Shown here: positions 9,089 to 17,002 of the stretch, piece by piece
Position numbering within the stretch: the first letter of the stretch is position 1
How the letters are laid out: every line of letters starts with the position of its first letter
Source of the DNA: SZUA-117 sp964630795
GTDB lineage: Bacteria > Pseudomonadota > Gammaproteobacteria > Steroidobacterales > Woeseiaceae
Reading direction: 5' to 3'
Assembly: GCA_964630795.1 (NCBI GenBank)
Contig: CAZVWF010000001.1
Span: 1-64,000, forward strand
DNA length: 64,000 nucleotides
Translations under genes and position numbers: made by a program
The notes under the pieces: model-generated
What the model saw: only the letters and a program-made list of their open reading frames with translations
What the model was told of the DNA's origin: nothing
The model's database searches: none

Positions 9089-9418
9089 TCAGCCCGCCTG
9101 AGCTGACACCCGTGTCCAGTGCGCGCACAAGCTGTCAAACAGCGCTTTGTTGCTCGCGCGACTTGCGGCCGGCTGATTGAGCACGACGATGTCCACGCCA
9201 CCGATATGATCGCGCCGTTGCCTGAACGACTCCCGCACGATGCGCTTCAGGCGATTACGGGACGCGCTCAGACGACAGTGCTTCTTGCCAATCGCCAGCC
9301 CGAGCCTGGGCTCGTCGCTGCCATTCGGTCGATAGAGAACTGTAAACATTTTGTCCCGGCTGCGTTTCGCTTTCTGGAAGACGCGACGATAAGCGTGCTT
9401 GTCGGCGAGCCTGTTCAC
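9089..9418 (-). CDS. rnpA: Ribonuclease P protein component
   Basis: The 109-residue basic protein binds the RNase P RNA and helps mature tRNA 5' ends. The hallmark RNR-type motif is present as SASRNRLKRIVRESFR (about residues 50-65), with the N-terminal KHAYRRVFQKAKR and the hydrophobic strand KMFTVLYRP. It lies 76 bases downstream of rpmH and is presumably cotranscribed with it from the promoter at 9722-9750. The frame around VDIVVLNQPAA in the last third is normal for the family. Confidence 0.95.
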   Translation of the reverse strand: MNRLADKHAYRRVFQKAKRSRDKMFTVLYRPNGSDEPRLGLAIGKKHCRLSASRNRLKRIVRESFRQRRDHIGGVDIVVLNQPAASRASNKALFDSLCAHWTRVSAQAG

Positions 9419-9494
9419 CCGCCGGAAGCGGTTGTCGGTCGGGGTGCCGGTTGTCGCTTTGCTTTCCGTGGTCCTGAAGGGCCTGCTCGCCGCG

Positions 9495-9629
9495 CTACGG
9501 CGTGAGCTTCGCCCGGCCCTTGGCGCGACGGCGCTTCAAAACGAGACGGCCGGCTTTCGTCGCCATCCGCGCTCTAAATCCATGCGTGCGAGCCCGCTTG
9601 ATTTTGCTGGGCTGAAATGTTCGTTTCAT
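9495..9629 (-). CDS. rpmH: 50S ribosomal protein L34
   Basis: The 44-residue product starts MKRTFQPSKIKRARTHGF and ends in the basic RLVLKRRRAKGRAKL, which identifies L34. The start is the ATG at 9627-9629; the frame is open further upstream, but homologues begin at MKRTFQPS. It is the first gene of the rpmH-rnpA-yidC-mnmE transcript and is divergent from dnaA, as in nearly all gammaproteobacterial origins. Confidence 0.97.
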   Translation of the reverse strand: MKRTFQPSKIKRARTHGFRARMATKAGRLVLKRRRAKGRAKLTP

Positions 9630-9721
9630 TTGGGTGCCACCTAGGCTGTAAACTGGTTGCGCGTGATGAATGCGCTGGTATCTGCATCGACGGATTTTGC
9701 CCGCCCCAAAGAAGGCCGGCA

Positions 9722-9750
9722 AGGGTACGCGGGGGGTCTAATTCTGTCAA
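9722..9750 (-). promoter_or_regulatory. Sigma-70 promoter of rpmH
   Basis: On the minus strand a consensus -35 TTGACA (9745-9750) is followed after exactly 17 bases by a -10 TACCCT (9722-9727). Transcription would start about 85 bases before the rpmH ATG. This is one of the best sigma-70 matches in the window and fits a highly expressed ribosomal protein gene. Confidence 0.75.
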
Positions 9751-9920
9751 TAGAATAAGGCCTTATGCGCACTATCCGAAATCACTCTATTTTAGCGCCG
9801 GAAGCGAAGCGTGGTGCGGCTTTGCGGCTGTGGCGGAATGGGGGTTTCCGGTATAGACTGCCCGGTCTTATCTCCGCGAAACAACCATGACAAGAAAAGC
9901 CTCTGGCTACGGGGACACGC

Positions 9921-11249
9921 TTGCAGCAAGAAACAACAGTATGGAATCGCTGTATTCGCGACCTCAAGGCTGAATTGCCTGAGCAGCAATTCAATACCTG
10001 GATCAGGCCATTGCAGGCTATCGAGGACGGCCCGGTCCTGAAACTGCTCGCCCCCAATCGTTTTGTCGTCGACTGGCTCAACCAACACTATCTCGGCCGT
10101 ATTGAAGAGCTCATCGATGGTCGCGGTTCCGGTACGGAGGTGGTCGTCGAGGTGGGCTCGCGGGGCGGCGCCGTGCAACCTGCGATCAGTCCTGCCAGGC
10201 CTGCGCCCAGGGCGGCCGCGCCACCCATTGAGAGCCGGCTCAACCCGGATTTCATTTTCGAGAATTTTGTCGAGGGCAAGAGCAATCAACTCGCCAGGGC
10301 GGCGGCTTTCCAGGTCGGCGAGAACCCGGGCAAATCCTACAACCCGCTTTTCATTTACGGTGGGGTTGGGCTCGGCAAAACCCATTTGATGCAGGCCATC
10401 GGTAACGCGATGCTTACCCACAAGCCGGGCGCCCGTGTAAGCTATGTCCATTCCGAGCGCTTCGTCGGCGACATGGTCAAGGGTTTGCAGCACAACACGA
10501 TTTCTGAATTCAAAAAGACGTACCGGTCCCTAGACGCCCTGCTGATCGACGACATTCAGTTTTTCGCCGGTAAAGAGCGGTCCCAGGAAGAGTTCTTTCA
10601 TACTTTTAACGCGCTGCTCGAGGGACAGAAACAAATCATCCTGACCTGCGACCGTTATCCGAAGGAGGTTAACGGTCTCGAGGAGCGCCTTAAGTCGCGG
10701 TTTGGCTGGGGGCTGACGGTTTCGATCGAGCCACCGGAGCTCGAGACTTCTGTCGCTATTTTGAAGTCCAAAGCAGCGTCAGAAGGCGCTGCGCTCCCGG
10801 ACGAGGTCGCCTTTTTCATTGCAAAACGGATTCGCTCCAATGTTCGCGAGTTGGAAGGCGCTCTGCGTCGGGTGATTGCGAATTCAACCTTTACGGGTCG
10901 GCCGATCAATCTTGAGTTTGCGAAGGAGGCCTTGCGCGACTTGCTCGCTTTGCAGGATCGACTGGTATCCATAGAGAACATTCAGAAAACGGTTGCAGAC
11001 TATTTCAAAATTCGGGTCGCTGACCTGTTATCGAAGCGCCGCAGCCGATCAGTGGCCAGGCCAAGACAGTTGGCGATGGCCCTGGCCAAGGAATTGACCA
11101 ACCACAGTCTGCCGGAGATCGGCGATGCGTTTGGCGGCCGGGACCATACGACGGTTTTGCACGGATGCCGGAGAATTGCAGCTTTGCGAGAAACGGAAAA
11201 GCGCGTGGACGAAGACTACGTAAATCTGTTAAGAACTCTGACAGGATGA
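9921..11249 (+). CDS. dnaA: Chromosomal replication initiator protein DnaA
   Basis: DnaA binds the DnaA boxes of oriC, melts the adjacent AT-rich DNA and loads DnaB. The start is a TTG at 9921 (QQETTVWNRCIRDL): an in-frame TGA at 9888-9890 leaves no ATG or GTG upstream, and the N-terminus lines up with domain I of E. coli DnaA at this point. The 442 residues contain domain I, a linker with AAAPP, the AAA+ core with Walker A GGVGLGKTH (about 146-155) and Walker B LLIDDIQFF, and the C-terminal DNA-binding signature DHTTVLHGCRRI. The stop is followed at once by the first DnaA box. dnaN is next on the strand. Confidence 0.97.
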   Translation: MQQETTVWNRCIRDLKAELPEQQFNTWIRPLQAIEDGPVLKLLAPNRFVVDWLNQHYLGRIEELIDGRGSGTEVVVEVGSRGGAVQPAISPARPAPRAAAPPIESRLNPDFIFENFVEGKSNQLARAAAFQVGENPGKSYNPLFIYGGVGLGKTHLMQAIGNAMLTHKPGARVSYVHSERFVGDMVKGLQHNTISEFKKTYRSLDALLIDDIQFFAGKERSQEEFFHTFNALLEGQKQIILTCDRYPKEVNGLEERLKSRFGWGLTVSIEPPELETSVAILKSKAASEGAALPDEVAFFIAKRIRSNVRELEGALRRVIANSTFTGRPINLEFAKEALRDLLALQDRLVSIENIQKTVADYFKIRVADLLSKRRSRSVARPRQLAMALAKELTNHSLPEIGDAFGGRDHTTVLHGCRRIAALRETEKRVDEDYVNLLRTLTG

Positions 11250-11258
11250 TGTGGATAA
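11250..11258 (-). promoter_or_regulatory. DnaA box 1 of oriC
   Basis: TGTGGATAA on the plus strand is the perfect consensus TTATCCACA on the minus strand. It begins on the base after the dnaA stop codon. Confidence 0.85.
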
Positions 11259-11284
11259 GTGGTGGAAAACCTTGATTCTCATTT

Positions 11285-11293
11285 TTATCCACA
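11285..11293 (+). promoter_or_regulatory. DnaA box 2 of oriC
   Basis: Perfect TTATCCACA, in inverted orientation to box 1 and 26 bases from it. Confidence 0.85.
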
Positions 11294-11382
11294 GCTAACA
11301 CACAGGCCGCAAGGTGAAAATACCCTATTTTTCAGCTTTAATTTAACTATTTAACTATTTGATTTTATTGATATTATTTTGG

Positions 11383-11391
11383 TTATCCACA
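11383..11391 (+). promoter_or_regulatory. DnaA box 3 of oriC
   Basis: Perfect TTATCCACA placed directly after the AT-rich tract with the repeated ATTTAACT unit, 66 bases before dnaN. Confidence 0.85.
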
Positions 11392-11457
11392 AGACTTGAT
11401 CCCCTTAATAATAACAATAAGAAATTTATTTCCAATATTTATTAACAGGTGGAATCG

Positions 11458-12555
11458 ATGAAGTTAAGTGCTGCTCGTGAAGCATTGTTGAGGCCTTTAC
11501 AGGCGGTAATTGGGGTCGTCGAACGACGTCAGACGATGCCAATCCTGGCAAACGTGTTGCTAGTCGCAAAAGACGGCGAGCTATCGGTGACAGCGACAGA
11601 CCTGGAAGTTGAACTGGTCGCTAATACGGAAGTGAGTGTTGAGAGTGGCGGTGAGGTTACGGTGCCGGGTCGTAAGCTCCTCGATATTTGCCGCGCGTTA
11701 CCGGAAGACGCCGAGGTGTCTATCAGCCAGAGCGGTGAGAAGCTGGTGCTTAAGTCGGGACGGAGCAAGTTTACCCTGACAACACTGCCAGCCGCCGAGT
11801 TTCCGACGGTTGAAGATATCAATGCCGGGCATTCGGTCACCGTATCCCAGGCAGTGCTTGGACGGATCCTCGAAAAAACGCATTTTTCCATGGCACAACA
11901 GGATGTTCGTTATTACCTGAACGGTCTTTTGCTGGAAACCAGTGACAACCTCTTGCGTGCTGTGGCCACCGATGGGCACAGGCTGGCGCTTTGCGAGGTT
12001 GCGCTGGACGGTGGCAAGGCACCGGAACAACAGGTAATCGTGCCGAGAAAGGGTGTGCTTGAGTTGCAACGACTGATGAGCGGCGAGGGTGAACTGGCGA
12101 TAGAGCTGGGGACCAACCATGTGCGCATCCAGCTTGATGGCATCCGGTTCACATCAAAGCTGATTGATGGTCGATTCCCGGAGTACGATCGGGTGATACC
12201 ACAGGACACCAGCAACGCGATGTCAGCGGATCGTGGCGTTTTCAAAAGCGCCTTGCAGCGCACCGCGATCCTCTCGAACGAAAAGTACCGGGGGATTCGC
12301 CTGATCATCCGGGAGGATAATATGGTGTTGCAGACACATAACCCGGAACAGGAAGAGGCTGAGGAAGAGCTCGAGATAGAATACAGCGGCGAGGAGATAG
12401 AGATTGGATTCAATGTCAATTACCTGCTCGATGCGCTGAACGCGATTGAGACGGATGAGGTGTCTCTGGCGGTTGTCGATGGGAACTCCAGCTGTCTTAT
12501 CCGCGAGCCCGGTAAGGATGATTGCAAATACGTCGTCATGCCGATGCGGCTGTAA
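11458..12555 (+). CDS. dnaN: DNA polymerase III beta sliding clamp
   Basis: The 365-residue beta clamp encircles DNA and tethers polymerase III. I choose the ATG at 11458 (MKLSAAREALLRPLQAV) because it matches family N-termini and has AGGTGG 5-6 bases upstream; a GTG at 11449 falls inside that ribosome-binding site. The three-domain repeat is evident from RQTMPILANVLL near the N-terminus, YYLNGLLLE with ATDGHRLALCE in the middle, and the C-terminal YVVMPMRL that forms the partner-binding pocket edge. It is cotranscribed with recF, 19 bases downstream. Confidence 0.97.
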   Translation: MKLSAAREALLRPLQAVIGVVERRQTMPILANVLLVAKDGELSVTATDLEVELVANTEVSVESGGEVTVPGRKLLDICRALPEDAEVSISQSGEKLVLKSGRSKFTLTTLPAAEFPTVEDINAGHSVTVSQAVLGRILEKTHFSMAQQDVRYYLNGLLLETSDNLLRAVATDGHRLALCEVALDGGKAPEQQVIVPRKGVLELQRLMSGEGELAIELGTNHVRIQLDGIRFTSKLIDGRFPEYDRVIPQDTSNAMSADRGVFKSALQRTAILSNEKYRGIRLIIREDNMVLQTHNPEQEEAEEELEIEYSGEEIEIGFNVNYLLDALNAIETDEVSLAVVDGNSSCLIREPGKDDCKYVVMPMRL

Positions 12556-12574
12556 CTGTCGGCCCTGACGCGCG

Positions 12575-13642
12575 TTGTCGCTATCGAGCTTTCAATGTAC
12601 GGACTTCCGGTGTCTTGAGTCCGTAGCGCTGGAGTTCAGCCCGAGCCACAACCTGGTTTTCGGTGCAAACGCTTCGGGGAAAACCAGTATTCTCGAAGCC
12701 ATCGCTTACCTGGGCCGTGCACGGTCATTTCGTGGGGCGGGTACCCGGGAGCTTGTTCGCCACGGCGCCGAAGAGCTGGTTGTTTTCGGCAAGGCCGATA
12801 CAGGGAATCGGCAAGTAGCGCTGGGCATCCGCAATGGGAAGCAGGGCCTTGAGGTCCATGTGGATGGTGAAAAGAGCCGTTCCGCGGCGCCGCTGGCGGA
12901 GGCCTTGCCGCTACAGGTTATCGATCCCGATGTTCATGATCTCGTCGCTGGCGGGCCGGAGGGAAGACGCCGCTACCTGGACTGGATCGCGTTCCACGTG
13001 GAACCCGGCTACCTTGAGGGGTGGAGGCGATTCCGGCGCGGGCTGAAACAGCGCAATGCGGCGCTTCGCGAAGGCAGCCAGGGCCAGGCGCTTGCAGGAT
13101 GGGATGAAGAGCTTGCCGGTCTCGGTGAGGACATCGACAAAGCCCGCGGGCGAGTAACCGAGGTGGTCGCACCGGCTATCGAGGAGTTTGGAACGGGGCT
13201 CCTGGGCAGCGTGGTGGGTATCGAATACCTGCAAGGCTGGCCCGCCGGAAAGTCATTGGCCGAGGCGCTCGCCGGCGCCAGGGAGCGGGACCTCCAGTTG
13301 GCCAGCACCCAGTGTGGGCCGCATCGGGCCGACGTTCGGCTGCAATACGATGAAAGGGAGGCGCGAAAGCTGGTCTCACGGGGCCAACAAAAATTGCTGG
13401 CCTGTGCGATGGTTCTGGCCGCTACGGAGGTGGTTCAAACCCATCTGGAAAAGCCCCTGCTCTTATTGGTCGATGATCCGGCGGCGGAGCTGGACCGCGA
13501 TTCAGTGGCCCGTCTGATGGGGGCGGTGGAGGTCCTGGGCAGCCAGGTAGTGGCCACGACACTGGACCCGGAACAGGCACTTTTCAGCGAGAGACCCGCG
13601 TTGTTCCACGTGGAACACGGCACTGTCCAGCGGGCGGAATAA
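12575..13642 (+). CDS. recF: DNA replication/repair ATPase RecF
   Basis: RecF is an SMC-like ATPase that helps load RecA at gaps. The start is a TTG at 12575 (SLSSFQCTDFRCLES): an in-frame TGA at 12566-12568 excludes anything longer, and the N-terminus aligns with E. coli RecF here. In the 355 residues, Walker A GANASGKT is at 30-37, the ABC signature region appears as LVSRGQQKLLACAM (about 266-280), and Walker B/D-loop as LLLLVDDPAAELDRD. Two parS-like palindromes (12991-13004 and 13602-13617) lie inside the coding sequence, the second only 26 bases from the stop. It follows dnaN closely and precedes gyrB. Confidence 0.95.
   Translation: MSLSSFQCTDFRCLESVALEFSPSHNLVFGANASGKTSILEAIAYLGRARSFRGAGTRELVRHGAEELVVFGKADTGNRQVALGIRNGKQGLEVHVDGEKSRSAAPLAEALPLQVIDPDVHDLVAGGPEGRRRYLDWIAFHVEPGYLEGWRRFRRGLKQRNAALREGSQGQALAGWDEELAGLGEDIDKARGRVTEVVAPAIEEFGTGLLGSVVGIEYLQGWPAGKSLAEALAGARERDLQLASTQCGPHRADVRLQYDEREARKLVSRGQQKLLACAMVLAATEVVQTHLEKPLLLLVDDPAAELDRDSVARLMGAVEVLGSQVVATTLDPEQALFSERPALFHVEHGTVQRAE
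12991..13004. other. parS: parS-like ParB-binding site 1 (inside recF)
   Basis: GTTCCACGTGGAAC is a perfect 14-base palindrome identical to the core of pseudomonad parS sites; the outer bases are C and C rather than T and A. It sits inside recF about 1.6 kb from oriC. ParB spreading from such sites guides origin segregation. The assignment rests on the motif and position. Confidence 0.75.
13602..13617. other. parS: parS-like ParB-binding site 2 (3' end of recF)
   Basis: TGTTCCACGTGGAACA is a perfect 16-base palindrome matching the full parS consensus of Pseudomonas-type chromosomes. It is near the end of recF, about 2.2 kb from oriC and 0.6 kb from the first site. Two near-identical 14-base palindromes in 0.7 kb of coding DNA are very unlikely by chance. 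Confidence 0.85.
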
Positions 13643-13709
13643 TTACCCGCTCCGGGGCTAAAATTTCCACTTTGGTAAAATACGAAAAACCCCCGAAAAA
13701 ACACGTATT

Positions 13710-13730
13710 AAGGGCCGTTTTAGGGCCCTT
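13710..13730 (+). terminator. Possible weak terminator after recF
   Basis: AAGGGCC (13710-13716) pairs with GGCCCTT (13724-13730) over a 7-base T-rich loop; the bases after it are TGCAGG, so the uridine tail is poor. It lies in the recF-gyrB gap and might only attenuate. A gyrB promoter probably lies just downstream (TACAAT near 13748), without a clear -35. Confidence 0.3.
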
Positions 13731-13780
13731 TGCAGGCCCGATTTTGATACAATGCGCCGGTTGTATTGCAAGGACACCTG

Positions 13781-16225
13781 ATGACGGACGACATCGAATA
13801 TACTTCCAGTAATATCAAGGTCTTAAAGGGCCTTGAGGCTGTGCGCAAAAGGCCAGGCATGTACATCGGGGATACCGATGATGGTACCGGTCTGCACCAC
13901 ATGGTTTTCGAGGTGGTCGATAACTCGATCGACGAGGCCCTGGCCGGCCATTGCGACGTCATTACGGTAACAATTCATGCGGACGAATCGGTCACGATTA
14001 CTGATGATGGTCGTGGCATACCGGTCGATATGCATCCGGAAGAGGGCCGGTCCGCCGCCGAAGTCATCATGACGGTCTTGCATGCCGGCGGTAAGTTCGA
14101 CGACAACTCCTACAAAGTTTCCGGCGGCCTGCACGGTGTCGGCGTGTCCGTTGTTAATGCGCTTTCCGAACACCTCGCGCTGACCATCCATCGCGAGGGC
14201 GAGGTGCACCAGCAGGAATACCGACACGGTGAGCCGGAAGCGCCGCTCGCTGTTGTTGGGAAAACCGACAAGACCGGCACCACGCTTCGCTTCAAGCCGA
14301 GCGCAGGGACCTTTTCCAACATCGAATATCAGTACGGCATCCTCGAGCGCCGCCTCCGAGAGCTGTCGTTCCTGAACTCAGGCGTCCGGATTGAGCTCAA
14401 CGACGAGCGCGACGCTAAGTCGGATGTCTTCGAATACGAGGGCGGCATTCTCGCCTTTGTCGAACACCTGAACCGCAACAAAACGACGATCCACGGTTCG
14501 GTGTTTCACTTCCAGGACGGGAAGGACGATGTAACGGTCGAAGCTGCATTGCAGTGGAACGACGGCTACCAGGAAAACATGTTCTGCTACACGAACAATA
14601 TTCCGCAGCGCGATGGCGGTACCCACCTGGCGGGCTTCAGAAGCGCACTGACGCGGACACTCAACAGCTACATCGAAAAGGAAATGTCGGGCCGGAAGGA
14701 CCGCTTCACGCCATCGGGTGACGACGCCCGTGAGGGCCTGACGGCCGTCTTGTCGGTCAAGGTGCCGGACCCCAAGTTTTCATCCCAGACCAAAGACAAA
14801 CTAGTTTCATCTGAAATTAAAGGCATCGTGGAATCAGCGATGGCGGGGTGCCTGGAAGACTACCTGCTGGAGAATCCGCAGGAAGCCAAGGCGATCGTGT
14901 CGAAGATCGTCGACGCTGCCCGCGCCAGGGAGGCTGCCCGCAAGGCGCGCGAGATGACACGCCGCAAGGGCGCACTCGATATCGCCGGCCTGCCTGGCAA
15001 GTTGGCAGACTGCCAGGAAAAGGACCCGGCGCTTTCGGAGCTGTTCCTGGTCGAGGGCGACTCGGCCGGTGGTTCCGCCAAGCAGGGCCGCGACCGTCGC
15101 ACCCAGGCCATCCTGCCGCTCAAGGGCAAAATTCTGAATGTCGAAAAAGCGCGCTTTGACAAGATGCTGTCGTCTGCCGAGGTCGGCACGCTGATAACGG
15201 CGCTGGGCACAGGCATAGGCCGTGACGATTTCAATATCGACAAGCTGCGCTATCACCGCATCATCATCATGACGGACGCGGACGTCGACGGGTCACATAT
15301 CCGAACCCTCCTGCTGACGTTTTTCTATCGGCAGATGCCGGAGCTGATCGAGCGTGGTCACGTCTATATCGCACAGCCGCCGCTTTATAAAATCAAGAAG
15401 GGCAAGCAGGAGGTTTACGTAAAGGACGACGCTGAACTCAACACCTACCTGCTTAATGCCGCGCTCGACAATGCGGAATTACATGTCAGCGCGGACGCAC
15501 CGCCATTGTCAGGCGCCGCCCTCGAAACGCTTGCTCAGGAGCATATGACCGTCGAGAGCATCATGGCGCGCCTGTCGAAGCGTTACGATGAAACCGTACT
15601 GCGCATACTCACCGATTGCGACGAGGTGACATCGGACATGGTGGAAGATCTCGACGCGCTTGAGGCCTGGACGGCAAGGCTCTCTGCCGCATTGCCGAAG
15701 GTCACAAGCGATCGGGCAAGCAACGGTAACGGCGGTTCCTACATTGCAGAGTTCGAGCCGGGCGACGGCGACGGTGACGGCGAGGGCGTTCGCATCGCCA
15801 TTCGCAAGATGCACCATGGGCTGAGTCAAACGCGTTATATCCAGCGCGAGTTTTTCGATACGAATGAGTATCGTCACATCATGAGCCTGGCGGGCAAGCT
15901 GCAAGATCTGCTTGGTGAAGATGCTTATGTGCAGCGCGGTGAAAAGACCAGTGCGATCACGGAATTTGGTGAGGCGGTTGATTGGTTGATGAGCGAAGCG
16001 CGTCGCGGACAGGGCATTCAGCGCTACAAAGGCCTGGGTGAAATGAACCCCGAACAATTGTGGGACACCACTGTCAACCCGGAGACGCGTCGGCTTATGC
16101 AGGTGAAGATCGAAGATGCCGTTAAAGCCGATGAGATCTTTACGACGCTGATGGGCGACCACGTCGAGCCAAGGCGTGAGTTCATCGAGAAGAATGCGCT
16201 GACGGTGTCGAACCTGGACATATAG
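13781..16225 (+). CDS. gyrB: DNA gyrase subunit B
   Basis: The 814-residue GyrB carries the ATPase and part of the cleavage centre of gyrase. The ATG at 13781 (MTDDIEYTSSNIKVL) is chosen because AAGGA lies 6 bases upstream and homologues begin here. Visible parts are the GHKL ATPase (VVDNSIDEA, DDGRGIP, GGLHGVG), the transducer, the Toprim motifs EGDSAGG (about 425) and DADVDGSH (about 497), and the C-terminal QRYKGLGEMNPEQLW. The ATPase-to-Toprim order and a length near the 804 of E. coli show it is complete. It converges on plsC. Confidence 0.97.
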   Translation: MTDDIEYTSSNIKVLKGLEAVRKRPGMYIGDTDDGTGLHHMVFEVVDNSIDEALAGHCDVITVTIHADESVTITDDGRGIPVDMHPEEGRSAAEVIMTVLHAGGKFDDNSYKVSGGLHGVGVSVVNALSEHLALTIHREGEVHQQEYRHGEPEAPLAVVGKTDKTGTTLRFKPSAGTFSNIEYQYGILERRLRELSFLNSGVRIELNDERDAKSDVFEYEGGILAFVEHLNRNKTTIHGSVFHFQDGKDDVTVEAALQWNDGYQENMFCYTNNIPQRDGGTHLAGFRSALTRTLNSYIEKEMSGRKDRFTPSGDDAREGLTAVLSVKVPDPKFSSQTKDKLVSSEIKGIVESAMAGCLEDYLLENPQEAKAIVSKIVDAARAREAARKAREMTRRKGALDIAGLPGKLADCQEKDPALSELFLVEGDSAGGSAKQGRDRRTQAILPLKGKILNVEKARFDKMLSSAEVGTLITALGTGIGRDDFNIDKLRYHRIIIMTDADVDGSHIRTLLLTFFYRQMPELIERGHVYIAQPPLYKIKKGKQEVYVKDDAELNTYLLNAALDNAELHVSADAPPLSGAALETLAQEHMTVESIMARLSKRYDETVLRILTDCDEVTSDMVEDLDALEAWTARLSAALPKVTSDRASNGNGGSYIAEFEPGDGDGDGEGVRIAIRKMHHGLSQTRYIQREFFDTNEYRHIMSLAGKLQDLLGEDAYVQRGEKTSAITEFGEAVDWLMSEARRGQGIQRYKGLGEMNPEQLWDTTVNPETRRLMQVKIEDAVKADEIFTTLMGDHVEPRREFIEKNALTVSNLDI

Positions 16226-16273
16226 AACGCGCGGCGACGTGGAACACCGGTAAAACACGAACCATCAGGTTAC

Positions 16274-17002
16274 CTACCGGTCGTTTTGATATCCCACGCT
16301 GATCTCCCGCATCTTGCCTTCAACCCACTCCTGCGCCTTGAGGTTCAGGTCCCTGGGTGACAAGTCGCCTGGCTCGATGGGCGGGCCTATACAGATCCGG
16401 ATCAGTCCGGGTTCCTTCTTTAGCCCGCGACGTGGCCAGAAATCGCCAGCATTGTGCGCAACCGGCAAGACCGGTACCTGTGCTTCGCCGGCGAGCAAAG
16501 CACCGCTTACGCCATAACGCTTGGTCTCGCCCAGCGGCATGCGGGTGCCCTCCGGGAAAATGGTGACCCAGATACCGTTCGCGAGACGATTCTTTCCTTG
16601 GCCGACAACTTGCAGCACCGCCTGCGAACCTGCCTTACGATCGATGGCAATCGGGTTCATCGCCGCGAGACCCCAGCCGAAAACCGGAATCCACCGCAGT
16701 TCTCTTTTGACCACCCAGGTTTGCGGTGGAAAGATAGCGAGCTGTGCGTAGGTTTCAAACACCGTTGTGTGCTTGATCATGATGACGCTCGGTACATCCG
16801 GTATGTGTTCTTCTCCCTCTATCTCCCATTGCATCCCACAAAGCCAGCGACCAACGACGAGCATGCTCTTGCCCCAGTAACTGGCAATGGCGAAACGACG
16901 CGGGAAAGGCAAGAAAAAGACGATGGCGATCATCAGCGCCGCGACGCAAACGGAAACGAAGAAATAAAGCTGGAATAACAGGGACCGTAGCCAGACCATC
17001 AC
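16274..17002 (-). CDS. 1-acyl-sn-glycerol-3-phosphate acyltransferase-like protein
   Basis: This 242-residue membrane acyltransferase of the PlsC family probably makes phosphatidic acid from lysophosphatidic acid. It has an N-terminal hydrophobic segment (about residues 8-33). The catalytic motif appears as HTTVFE near residue 75, an H-x4-E variant of the usual H-x4-D, and the glycerophosphate-binding FPEGTR is at about 149-154. Its start overlaps the gmhB stop by four bases, and the order plsC-gmhB-glyS-glyQ next to gyrB is the same as in Pseudomonas. A role in lipid remodelling rather than bulk synthesis is possible. Confidence 0.88.
   Translation of the reverse strand: MMVWLRSLLFQLYFFVSVCVAALMIAIVFFLPFPRRFAIASYWGKSMLVVGRWLCGMQWEIEGEEHIPDVPSVIMIKHTTVFETYAQLAIFPPQTWVVKRELRWIPVFGWGLAAMNPIAIDRKAGSQAVLQVVGQGKNRLANGIWVTIFPEGTRMPLGETKRYGVSGALLAGEAQVPVLPVAHNAGDFWPRRGLKKEPGLIRICIGPPIEPGDLSPRDLNLKAQEWVEGKMREISVGYQNDR

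Larger units (their letters stand above)
11250..11457. other. oriC: Putative chromosomal origin oriC between dnaA and dnaN
   Basis: The gap between dnaA and dnaN holds three perfect DnaA boxes (TTATCCACA): 11250-11258 (minus orientation), 11285-11293 (plus) and 11383-11391 (plus). Between and after them the DNA is strikingly AT-rich (about 11325-11380, with the unit ATTTAACT repeated, and about 11400-11445), as expected of a DNA-unwinding element. Gene context (rpmH/dnaA/dnaN/recF/gyrB), and parS-like sites 1.6-2.4 kb away, support an origin. The shift in coding strand around it is mixed, so a GC-skew plot would be the test. Confidence 0.85.

Noticed and set aside
9887..9973. 28-codon ATG ORF overlapping the start of dnaA in another frame
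   Set aside because: No ribosome-binding site and no resemblance to a known leader peptide; the dnaA frame explains the coding bias.
14834..15256. Long minus-strand ORFs opposite gyrB
   Set aside because: Mirror frames of a GC-rich gene; no start signals or family motifs.
16236..16250. Half parS-like sequence (ACGTGGAACA) after gyrB
   Set aside because: Only one arm is present; the left arm reads GCGGCG, so it is not a palindromic ParB site.
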